Shown here: positions 1-7,147 of the stretch, in pieces
How positions within the stretch are numbered: position 1 is the stretch's first letter
Layout of the letters: each line of letters starts with the position of its first letter
From: an uncultured Clostridia bacterium
GTDB lineage: Bacteria; Bacillota; Clostridia; Oscillospirales; Ruminococcaceae
NCBI GenBank assembly: GCA_945910715.1
Contig: CAMDZU010000067.1
Coordinates: 1 to 7,147 of the forward strand
Direction of reading: 5' to 3'
DNA: 7,147 nucleotides
The notes under the pieces: model-generated
The model's input: only the letters and a program-made list of their open reading frames with translations
What the model was told of the DNA's origin: nothing
Database searches by the model: none
Made by a program: the position numbers and the translations under genes

Positions 1-2002
<2,002 letters not shown>

Positions 2003-2006
2003 TTCA

Positions 2007-2014
2007 CACCACCC
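2007..2014 (-). promoter_or_regulatory. Ribosome binding site deciding the yunB start
   Basis: On the minus strand GGGTGGTG ends four nt before the ATG at 2002. It is a weak match to AGGAGG, but the alternative ATG at 2023 has a pyrimidine-rich, AT-rich upstream stretch with no purine-rich site. The weak site borders the base of a predicted RNA hairpin. Confidence 0.6.
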
Positions 2015-2043
2015 GACTATCATTATATGTATATGACAGTCGG
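2013..2043 (-). promoter_or_regulatory. Predicted RNA hairpin in the yunB leader
   Basis: CCGACTATCAT (2013-2023) pairs with ATGACAGTCGG (2033-2043) around a 9-nt AT-rich loop. Read as minus-strand RNA, all 11 positions pair, the single DNA mismatch becoming a G-U wobble. There is no U-tract after it, so it is not a standard terminator. Its 3' arm overlaps the first two bases of the yunB ribosome site. The minus strand also carries CATATAAT (2029-2022), close to the sigma-E/K type -10 CATACAAT and containing a perfect TATAAT, but I see no convincing -35 at normal spacing. Confidence 0.45.
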
Positions 2044-2059
2044 AGGGTGTATAGTATTT

Positions 2060-3466
2060 TTACATATTGATAAAAGCAGAGAATGCCTTATAGGTCATAT
2101 AAACGTCGTTCTTTGCCGTTGTTTCAAAGGGGGCGTGCATTGAAAGAACAGGCACTCCCACGTCGATTGTATCAACGTTCATATTTGCAACGTAAAGCGC
2201 AACCGTTCCGCCGCCGCCGAGGTCAACCTTGCCAAGCTCCCCTGTCTGCCAGATAATGTTGTTCTTGTCGAAAAGACTTCTTACTTCCGCAACAAATTCT
2301 GCGTTAGCGTCACTTGTGCCGCTCTTGCCTCTTGCGCCTGTGAACTTTGTTACAACAACGCCCTTGTTTACATAAGCGCAGTTTCTTGCTTCAAGCACAT
2401 CGGGGAATGTTGGGTCAAAGCCTGCGTTTACGTCTGCGGAAAGGCACTTTGAGTTGGAAAGAACCGTTCTTCCCTCTTCGCCGTAAATCTTCGCAAGATC
2501 CTCAATGAAATATCTGAGGTAGTTGGACTTTAAGCCTGTGTTGCCGTCGCTGCCTGTTTCTTCCTTATCTGTAAGAACAGTTACGACTGTTCTTGACGGA
2601 ATCTCCTTTGTATCAAGAGTAGCCATAAGGGCTGTATAAGCGCAAACCCTGTCGTCCTGTCCGTAAGCGCCGATCAGACTTCTGTCAAAGCCAATATCCT
2701 TTGCCTTGTAAGCAGGAACGGCTTCAAGCTCTGCCGACAGGAAATCAGCCTCAATAATGCCGTACTTCTCAAAGAGAATGTTCATTATGTTAAGCTTTAC
2801 CTTTTCGCTGATTTCATCGTCCTTGAAAGGTCTTGAGCCAATAAGAATGTTAAGCTCCTCGCCCTTTACAAGCTGCGGTGCAGGACGCTTGTACTGCTCG
2901 TCCGCAAGATGTGGTAAAAGGTCGTTTACTACAAATACGGGGTCGTTTTCGTCCTCGCCGATTTTTACTTCAATCTTCTTGCCGTCAGCAGTAATGATTA
3001 CGCCGTGAAGGGCAAGAGGAATTGCAGTCCACTGGTACTTTTTGATTCCGCCGTAGTAGTGGGTCTTGAAGAAAGCAAGCTCTGTGTTTTCGTAAAGGGG
3101 GCACTGCTTTAAGTCCATTCTGGGCGAGTCAATGTGAGCCGCAACAATGTTTACGCCCTCTGCAACAGGGTTTTTGCCGATTATGGACAGGATTACTGCC
3201 TTACCTCTGTTGTTGTAGTAAACCTTGTCGCCCGGCTTGTAGGTCTTTGTGCGGTCAAAGGGTACAAAGCCCTGTTTTTCTGCAAGCCTGACTGTTTCAG
3301 CAACCGCTTCACGCTCTGTCTTGCCCTTGTCAAGAAAGCTCTTGTAGCCTTCGCAGAATTCGTCTGCCTTTTTCATTTCCTCCTCGGACATAATAAGTCC
3401 CGAGTTTTTCTTCTCCATAAAAAGCTTTTCCTGAAGCAGCTTTGCCGCTGATTTTTCTTTTTCCAT
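2060..3466 (-). CDS. apeA: M18 family zinc aminopeptidase (ApeA type)
   Basis: A probable cytosolic dinuclear-zinc aminopeptidase that removes N-terminal residues from peptides. It has 468 residues and no signal peptide. The candidate metal ligands of the M18 fold are all present: H111 in AAHIDSPRMD, the bridging aspartate D271 in GQDDR, the E302-E303 pair in DKEETGSD (catalytic and metal-binding glutamates), D345 in SADVNAGFDP and H444 in SMHAPFE. The HYYGGIKKYQW segment (136-146) is typical of the M18 subgroup annotated as apeA; substrate preference cannot be read from sequence. The ATG at 3466 is chosen over the ATG at 3496 because CGGAGGA lies seven nt before it and inside the end of the upstream gene. 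Only one base separates the upstream TAA from this ATG, suggesting translational coupling with the lytic transglycosylase. Ligands past the bridging aspartate sit in slightly unusual contexts (DVNA rather than DxAHA). Confidence 0.92.
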   Translation of the reverse strand: MEKEKSAAKLLQEKLFMEKKNSGLIMSEEEMKKADEFCEGYKSFLDKGKTEREAVAETVRLAEKQGFVPFDRTKTYKPGDKVYYNNRGKAVILSIIGKNPVAEGVNIVAAHIDSPRMDLKQCPLYENTELAFFKTHYYGGIKKYQWTAIPLALHGVIITADGKKIEVKIGEDENDPVFVVNDLLPHLADEQYKRPAPQLVKGEELNILIGSRPFKDDEISEKVKLNIMNILFEKYGIIEADFLSAELEAVPAYKAKDIGFDRSLIGAYGQDDRVCAYTALMATLDTKEIPSRTVVTVLTDKEETGSDGNTGLKSNYLRYFIEDLAKIYGEEGRTVLSNSKCLSADVNAGFDPTFPDVLEARNCAYVNKGVVVTKFTGARGKSGTSDANAEFVAEVRSLFDKNNIIWQTGELGKVDLGGGGTVALYVANMNVDTIDVGVPVLSMHAPFETTAKNDVYMTYKAFSAFINM

Positions 3467-3467
3467 T

Positions 3468-4067
3468 TTATTGTCCTCCGTTATATAATTTTTCATAAAC
3501 CGCTAATGCGTTGTTTATCTTATCCACATAATGAGCGGTATCGCTTATGGGGATTTCCTTAAGCGTCACTCCGTCATCAGAGTATTCCTTATTCTCAAGC
3601 CAGCCCGAAACCTCGCCTGCTCCTGCATGGTATGCGGCAATGGCAACATCACGCTGCCCATCAAAGTATTTAAGCAGATAGCCCAGCAGATATGTTCCGT
3701 ACATTATGTTTTCCTTTGCCTTATACATATCGTCATAAACGGCGTTTTCATCGTCAAGACGATATTTTATCCAGTCAAAGGTTGGCTCCATTATCTGCAT
3801 AAGTCCCCTTGCGCCAAGGCTTGACTCTGCGTCCTCACGAAAGCCGCTTTCCGTTTTGATAACGGCAAAAACAAGCATTTCGGGCACATCAAACTCCTTT
3901 GCACAGGCTGAAACGTATTCAGAATATTTCATTGGGTGTGTTGCAAGCAGATATTGTTCATTGCAATAATCAACAGCAAGCCTTATTCCCATTCCAAGCA
4001 AAACAAGAACAACCGCTGTTATAATTATTATTGGCGCTTTTCTGCGTTTTTTTGCTTTAGCTGTCAA
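3468..4067 (-). CDS. Membrane-anchored lytic transglycosylase (SLT/GH23 domain), TTG start
   Basis: Predicted to cleave the MurNAc-GlcNAc bond of peptidoglycan, leaving 1,6-anhydro ends, on the outer face of the membrane. It has 199 residues: a basic cytoplasmic tip (KAKKRRK), a transmembrane anchor at about 12-32, then a soluble-transglycosylase domain from about 47 to the end. Domain marks are the catalytic glutamate E73 in IKTESGF, SLGARGLMQIMEPT (83-96), AYHAGAGEVSGWL (145-157) and the closing TAHYVDKI (177-184). AYHAG replaces the more usual AYNAG. The start codon is TTG, supported by AGGAG six nt upstream; no ATG fits, and this start alone retains the whole anchor. The gene overlaps the 3' end of coaE by 11 nt and ends one base before the aminopeptidase start. 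A role in wall remodelling during growth or sporulation is inference. Confidence 0.93.
   Translation of the reverse strand: MTAKAKKRRKAPIIIITAVVLVLLGMGIRLAVDYCNEQYLLATHPMKYSEYVSACAKEFDVPEMLVFAVIKTESGFREDAESSLGARGLMQIMEPTFDWIKYRLDDENAVYDDMYKAKENIMYGTYLLGYLLKYFDGQRDVAIAAYHAGAGEVSGWLENKEYSDDGVTLKEIPISDTAHYVDKINNALAVYEKLYNGGQ
3474..3480 (-). promoter_or_regulatory. Ribosome binding site deciding the aminopeptidase start
   Basis: CGGAGGA on the minus strand lies seven nt before the ATG at 3466 and within the last codons of the upstream lytic transglycosylase gene. It is the strongest Shine-Dalgarno match in the window and rules against the longer frame beginning at 3496, which would start inside the upstream gene. 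Confidence 0.85.
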
Positions 4068-4653
4068 TTTTTTCTCCTATTTCAGCAATTATACTGCGGA
4101 TTTTTGCTTTAAGCTGTTCCTCTGTGCCATTGTTTTCGGCGCAGAAATGGGAATGGTTTCTGTAAAACTCAATGCCGTGCTGTGAGGAAAGCCTGTTTTC
4201 AGCCTGCTCCGCCGTAAGTCCGTCACGCTTCATAATGCGCTCTATGCTGACGCTTTTGTCGCAGACAACGCTTACAATAACGCCGCAAAGACTGTCAATT
4301 CCGCTTTCAAACAGCGTTGGAGCGTCAAGCAGTATTTTTCCGCTCCACGAAAGTATTTTATCTATAACAATATATGAAATGCAGGGGTAAATTATTTTGT
4401 TCAGCTGTTCACGTTTTTCCTCTGATGTGAACACAATTCCTGCCACCTTTTTTCGGTCAAGCTCGCCATCCGGAAGAATTACATCTCCGAAAGCCGCCTC
4501 AATTTCTTTAAGGCATCTGCTGCCCTTTGAAACCACCTGTCTTGAAATAAGGTCGCAGTTCACAATTTCATAGCCATTTTCGGCAAACACATTGCAGGCC
4601 GTTGTTTTGCCTGCGCCTGACATTCCCGTAAGACCAACTACAATTTCCGCCAT
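4057..4653 (-). CDS. coaE: Dephospho-CoA kinase
   Basis: Phosphorylates the ribose 3'-hydroxyl of dephospho-CoA with ATP, the last step of coenzyme A synthesis; cytoplasmic. The product has 198 residues, the usual length. A P-loop GMSGAGKT lies at 10-17. The conserved acidic motif following strand 2, usually DAD, reads NCD with D34 retained. The LID/CoA-binding part follows, with LLDAPTLFESG in place of the common PLLFE, then the adenine-binding arginine/glutamine region (RIMKRDGLTAEQAENRLSSQ). The ATG at 4653 has AGGAG five nt upstream, overlapping the TAG of the upstream gene. The gap to tsaC is 8 nt and the 3' end overlaps the lytic transglycosylase by 11 nt. Motif drift from the Bacillus/E. 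coli pattern is visible, but the fold signature is clear. Confidence 0.93.
   Translation of the reverse strand: MAEIVVGLTGMSGAGKTTACNVFAENGYEIVNCDLISRQVVSKGSRCLKEIEAAFGDVILPDGELDRKKVAGIVFTSEEKREQLNKIIYPCISYIVIDKILSWSGKILLDAPTLFESGIDSLCGVIVSVVCDKSVSIERIMKRDGLTAEQAENRLSSQHGIEFYRNHSHFCAENNGTEEQLKAKIRSIIAEIGEKIDS
4074..4078 (-). promoter_or_regulatory. Ribosome binding site supporting the TTG start
   Basis: AGGAG on the minus strand lies six nt before the TTG at 4067 and inside the end of coaE. It is the evidence for using TTG as the start codon of the lytic transglycosylase. Confidence 0.85.
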
Positions 4654-4661
4654 AGTAACTC

Positions 4662-5669
4662 CTAAAGCTTTATCACATTGAAGCCTGCCGAGCGCAGCAG
4701 CCTGTTGTAAACCGCAAGTCCTATTCCATCAGTATGGGGAGAGCGGACATAAACACGCTCTGCGCCTATTTCATCGGCTTTTCTGAGGCTTGCGAAAAGG
4801 GTCGCCGCCTGCTCCTCGGCGGTTTTGCCGTAGGGCAGCTGTTTGGCTTCAATGCCCTTTTCAGTGCCGTAGGCAAGCACATATACCTTATTGCCCTTAT
4901 GTTTGTTCACATAATTGGTAAAAGCTGAACAATCCTCTGTCTGAATTATAATTACCTCCGCCTTTGGAGAGTAGTGCTTGTATTTCATTCCCGGAGAGAG
5001 AGGCTTTTCGCCGCTATCCAGCTTTGAAAGCACCGACTTGTCAATCTCCACGTCCCCGAACTCTCTGAGCATTTCCACCGTAACAGCTCCCGGACGGAGT
5101 ATTTTCATTCCCTTTTCGGTAAAGCAGATTACAGTGCTTTCAACGCCGCAGGAGCAGCTTCCTCCGTCAAGAATAAGTGGGATTTTCCCGTTCATATCAC
5201 GGAAAACATGTTCCGCCTCGGTGGGGCTTGGCAGTCCCGAGGTGTTTGCAGACGGAGCAGCAAGAGGAAATCCGCACTTCTCGATAAGCTTCAGCGTCCA
5301 TTCATTGTTTGGCATTCTCACCGCCGCCGTTTCAAGACCGCCTGTTGTTTCGGTCGGCACAAGGCTTTTTTTGGGAAAAATCATTGTCAGCGACCCGGGC
5401 CAGAATTTATGTGCCAAGGTAAGTGCAAGGTCGGGAATTTCCGCCGCTATTTCATCAAGCATTTTAAGGCTTGAAATATGCAGAATAAGTGGATTGTCCT
5501 GAGGTCTGCCCTTTGCGGCGAAAATTTTTCTCACGGCGGCTGTGTCAAGTGCGTTTGCCGCAAGGCCGTAAACCGTTTCGGTGGGTATTCCCACAATTTC
5601 GCCTTTTTTCAGCAATTCCGCCGCTTTTTCTATGCTGTTTTCGTTTGTTTTGAGTACCTGTGTTTCCAT
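4662..5669 (-). CDS. tsaC: L-threonylcarbamoyladenylate synthase, Sua5 type
   Basis: Makes threonylcarbamoyl-AMP from threonine, bicarbonate and ATP. This is the activated donor for the t6A37 modification of tRNAs that read ANN codons, attached later by TsaB/D/E (not in this window). The product has 335 residues. The N-terminal YrdC-like domain spans about 10-200, with PTETVYGLAANA (29-40), KGRPQDNPL (53-61), GSLTMIF (92-98) and APSANTSG (138-145). The linker SPGMKYKHYSP (225-235) and a C-terminal Sua5 domain to 335 mark it as the long Sua5/YwlC form rather than short TsaC. The ATG at 5669 is preferred: AAAGGA sits five nt before it, and the longer frame from 5726 would overlap prfA by 56 nt and add residues that do not match the family. 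One base separates the prfA TAA from this ATG, suggesting translational coupling. Confidence 0.95.
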   Translation of the reverse strand: METQVLKTNENSIEKAAELLKKGEIVGIPTETVYGLAANALDTAAVRKIFAAKGRPQDNPLILHISSLKMLDEIAAEIPDLALTLAHKFWPGSLTMIFPKKSLVPTETTGGLETAAVRMPNNEWTLKLIEKCGFPLAAPSANTSGLPSPTEAEHVFRDMNGKIPLILDGGSCSCGVESTVICFTEKGMKILRPGAVTVEMLREFGDVEIDKSVLSKLDSGEKPLSPGMKYKHYSPKAEVIIIQTEDCSAFTNYVNKHKGNKVYVLAYGTEKGIEAKQLPYGKTAEEQAATLFASLRKADEIGAERVYVRSPHTDGIGLAVYNRLLRSAGFNVIKL

Positions 5670-5670
5670 T

Positions 5671-6744
5671 TTAGTCCTTTGAACTTGCAAGCTTTGCGGC
5701 TCTGTCCGCAATTGCAAGTGCGTCAAATAATTCGTCGCAGTCCCCGTTTAAAATCTGCTCCAGCTTGTAAAGCGTAAGTCCGATTCTGTGGTCGGTAACT
5801 CGGCTCTGTGGGTAGTTGTAGGTGCGTATTCTTTCCGAGCGGTCGCCCGTTCCTACCTGTATTTTTCTTTCCTCGGCAATTTTGTTGGTTGCGTCACGGA
5901 GCTTTTTCTCATACAGCTTGGTATAAAGCATTTTCATAGCCTTATCCTTGTTTTTGTACTGGGAGCGTTCCTCCTGACATTCGACGATAACCCCTGTTGG
6001 GTGATGAATGATTCTTATTGCGGATTCGGTCTTGTTGATGTGCTGACCGCCTGCTCCGCTTGAACGGAAGGTCTGAAATTCAAGGTCGGCAGGGTTTATT
6101 TCAACGTCAACCTCCTCCATTTCGGGAAGCACCGCAACGGTAATTGTGGAGGTGTGTATTCTGCCCTGAGTTTCCGTTTCGGGAACACGCTGAACACGAT
6201 GCACTCCGCTTTCGTACTTCAGCCTTGCATAAGCACCTTCTCCCTCCACTGAAAAGCTTATTTCCTTAAAGCCCCCAAGCTCGGTGGGATTTGCGTTTAC
6301 AACCTCGGTTTTCCAGCCCTTAAGCTGAGCGTACATGGAGTACATTCTGTAAAGGGAATTGGCAAACAATGCCGCCTCGTCCCCTCCTGCGCCGCCTCTT
6401 ATTTCTACAATAACGTTTCGGTCGTCGTCCGGGTCCTTTGGCAGAAGCAGGATTTTCAGCTCCTCCTCGTACTTTTCGCAAAGCTCCTTGTTTTCCTCAA
6501 GCTGAGCCTGTACGATTTCCTTGAAGTCCTTGTCAAGTCCGCCCTCGTCAAGCATTTCCCTTGCTTCTTCAAAATCGGCTTTTGCCTTTGAATATTCCCT
6601 GTATTTCTCAACAAGGGGCGTCAGGCTTTTAAGCTCCTTCATAAGCGCCGCATACTGCTTGTTATCGTTTATTACTTCAATATCCGTAAGCTTTTTGTTT
6701 ATTTCTTCATAACGCTTTTCGGCGTCCTTAAGCTTTTCAAGCAT
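5671..6744 (-). CDS. prfA: Peptide chain release factor 1 (RF1)
   Basis: Recognises UAA and UAG in the ribosomal A site and triggers hydrolysis of peptidyl-tRNA. It has 357 residues, the standard RF1 length. An N-terminal coiled, charged domain covers about 1-100. The domain 2 block follows, with [14 protein letters not shown] (115-128). The codon-recognition tripeptide is P-E-T at 188-190 within [14 protein letters not shown], the PxT form of RF1 rather than the SPF form of RF2. The catalytic GGQ is at 232-234 in [17 protein letters not shown]. The C-terminal part contains [20 protein letters not shown] (301-320). The ATG at 6744 lies within the end of the DUF951 gene, overlapping it by 8 nt, with AAAGGA eight nt upstream. 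No prmC (the methyltransferase that modifies the GGQ glutamine) follows it, although prmC is often adjacent in Firmicutes. Confidence 0.98.
   Translation of the reverse strand: MLEKLKDAEKRYEEINKKLTDIEVINDNKQYAALMKELKSLTPLVEKYREYSKAKADFEEAREMLDEGGLDKDFKEIVQAQLEENKELCEKYEEELKILLLPKDPDDDRNVIVEIRGGAGGDEAALFANSLYRMYSMYAQLKGWKTEVVNANPTELGGFKEISFSVEGEGAYARLKYESGVHRVQRVPETETQGRIHTSTITVAVLPEMEEVDVEINPADLEFQTFRSSGAGGQHINKTESAIRIIHHPTGVIVECQEERSQYKNKDKAMKMLYTKLYEKKLRDATNKIAEERKIQVGTGDRSERIRTYNYPQSRVTDHRIGLTLYKLEQILNGDCDELFDALAIADRAAKLASSKD
5675..5680 (-). promoter_or_regulatory. Ribosome binding site deciding the tsaC start
   Basis: AAAGGA on the minus strand lies five nt before the ATG at 5669 and overlaps the final codons of prfA. 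It favours 5669 over the upstream ATG at 5726. Confidence 0.75.
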
Positions 6745-6931
6745 TATCGGAATCCTTTCTGATTACGTTTTTTATCTTCTTTTCGCATTTTGAGCGTGTG
6801 GTCATAAACTCGTGACCGCATTTTTCGCATCTGAGCTTGAAATCCGCCCCTATTCGCAGAACCGCCATTCGGTTTGAACCGCAGGGGTGTTCCTTTTTCA
6901 TTTCAAGAATATCTCCGACTCTGATGTCCAT
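6737..6931 (-). CDS. Small DUF951 (YyzM-like) protein with CxxC motif
   Basis: A 64-residue protein of the DUF951 family, widespread in Firmicutes and of unknown function. Family features are the N-terminal [17 protein letters not shown] (2-18), [17 protein letters not shown] (25-41) and a lysine-rich tail. Cysteines are at 17, 35, 38 and 49. The CxxCG pair with the HPCG motif suggests a small metal-binding fold, but this is inference. C49, in the position where I expect a non-cysteine residue in most relatives, could supply a fourth ligand. The ATG at 6931 has AGGAG five nt upstream. This is the first gene after the predicted promoter, and its last 8 nt overlap prfA (the shared ATGCTTGA holds both start and stop), so the two are probably translationally coupled. 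Confidence 0.92.
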   Translation of the reverse strand: MDIRVGDILEMKKEHPCGSNRMAVLRIGADFKLRCEKCGHEFMTTRSKCEKKIKNVIRKDSDNA

Positions 6932-6946
6932 ATTTTCTCCTGCAAA

Positions 6947-7004
6947 TTGACATAGCTATAATATTATAATCATATTGTATTATTATACCATAGTTTTATG
7001 TCAA
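6947..7004. repeat. Inverted repeat TTGACATA flanking the promoter
   Basis: TTGACATA on the plus strand at 6947-6954 is matched by its reverse complement TATGTCAA at 6997-7004, separated by 42 nt of very AT-rich DNA that contains the -10 element. One arm lies in the transcribed leader and the other upstream of the start, so they cannot form a hairpin in the mRNA. A paired operator is possible; chance in AT-rich DNA is also possible. Confidence 0.4.
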
Positions 7005-7010
7005 ATGCAA
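6982..7010 (-). promoter_or_regulatory. Predicted extended -10 sigma-A promoter of the operon
   Basis: On the minus strand TATAAT (6987-6982) is preceded by TGG, an extended -10, and by TTGCAT (7010-7005) at exactly 17 nt, a partial -35. A perfect TTGACA (7004-6999) also occurs, but only 11 nt from the -10, too close to serve as its -35. Transcription would begin near 6975, giving a leader of roughly 43 nt before the DUF951 ATG. No other start-like element of this quality was noticed upstream of any gene in the window. Confidence 0.7.
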
Positions 7011-7034
7011 CAAAAAAGCCATATAAAATTTTAC

Positions 7035-7064
7035 AAGCCCTGCGAAATTTTTTTCGCAGGGCTT
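7035..7064 (-). terminator. Strong 13-bp hairpin, possible terminator for an upstream minus-strand gene
   Basis: AAGCCCTGCGAAA (7035-7047) pairs perfectly with TTTCGCAGGGCTT (7052-7064) around a TTTT loop. On the minus strand the stem is followed by TTGTAAAATTTT, a broken U-rich run, with a clean T6 about 20 nt further on. On the plus strand no T-run follows. It probably ends or attenuates transcripts entering from beyond 7147. Confidence 0.6.
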
Positions 7065-7070
7065 AGCTTG

Positions 7071-7101
7071 TCGAAAAACGTGCCACTGGCACCTTTTTCG
7101 A
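7071..7101. terminator. Bidirectional hairpin terminator
   Basis: TCGAAAAA...GTGCC (7071-7084) pairs with GGCAC...TTTTTCGA (7088-7101) over 14 positions with a single C-C mismatch and a 3-nt loop. The GC-rich core GTGCC/GGCAC is flanked by A5 and T5, so each strand reads as stem then U-tract, the form of a bidirectional intrinsic terminator. It lies 7 nt from the next hairpin. Confidence 0.65.
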
Positions 7102-7147
7102 GGATTTTGTTGTGTAAATTACTCACTTTTGGGGGAGATTTTTTCTT
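7102..7147. other. Right edge, no supported gene
   Basis: This stretch has no start codon with a ribosome site. On the minus strand two frames close quickly (stops near 7123-7125). The third stays open from the edge through both hairpins to a TAA at 7031-7033. It could be the tail of an upstream gene, but this cannot be decided from 46 bases. Confidence 0.4.

Noticed and set aside
2060..3496. Longer aminopeptidase beginning at 3496
   Set aside because: It would start inside the lytic transglycosylase gene without a ribosome site; CGGAGGA before 3466 decides the start.
4978..5502. 174-codon plus-strand open frame
   Set aside because: It lies wholly antisense to tsaC, has no convincing ribosome site, and its translation shows no domain; tsaC carries all family motifs.
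4662..5726. Longer tsaC beginning at 5726
   Set aside because: The extra 19 residues come from prfA sequence in another frame; no ribosome site fits, whereas 5669 has AAAGGA at good spacing.
6957..6970. Plus-strand TATAAT copies after TTGACA at 6947
   Set aside because: Spacers of 4 and 12 nt are unsuitable, and no plus-strand gene follows in the window.

Overview
The window reads as a stretch of chromosome from a low-to-moderate GC, endospore-forming Firmicute, most likely a Clostridia member of the Ruminococcus/Oscillospirales type. This rests on a DUF951 protein next to prfA, a YunB-type sporulation protein, NAD-dependent DNA ligase, strong AGGAGG-type ribosome binding sites and very tight gene packing. 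The assignment is inferred from gene content and style; no ribosomal RNA or other marker is present.

All eight genes lie on the minus strand, so transcription runs from about 6975 towards 1. In order they are: a 64-residue DUF951 protein (6931-6737), peptide chain release factor 1 prfA (6744-5671), the tRNA t6A enzyme threonylcarbamoyl-AMP synthase of the Sua5 type (5669-4662), dephospho-CoA kinase coaE (4653-4057), a membrane-anchored lytic transglycosylase (4067-3468, TTG start), an M18 aminopeptidase (3466-2060), YunB (2002-1319) and ligA (1304 to beyond the window edge). Junctions are overlaps of 8 or 11 nt, or gaps of 1, 1, 8 and 14 nt. The one exception is the 57-nt gap before yunB, which holds a possible RNA hairpin. 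The likely promoter is an extended -10 element at 6982-7010. Two strong hairpins at 7035-7101 appear to insulate the operon from whatever lies upstream.

Functionally this is a mixed housekeeping operon: decoding and termination (prfA, tsaC), cofactor synthesis (coaE), wall and peptide turnover (lytic transglycosylase, aminopeptidase), then sporulation (yunB) and DNA replication/repair (ligA). I see no CRISPR array, insertion sequence, tRNA, phage gene or defence system. Nothing here looks like a clearly new biological system. The points most worth a second look are the twin hairpins with an open frame running through them at the right edge, the dyad around the promoter, the yunB leader hairpin, and the altered DAD-type motif in CoaE. 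Four starts (yunB, M18, lytic transglycosylase, tsaC) were chosen by ribosome binding site; for yunB, M18 and tsaC this is downstream of the longest open frame.
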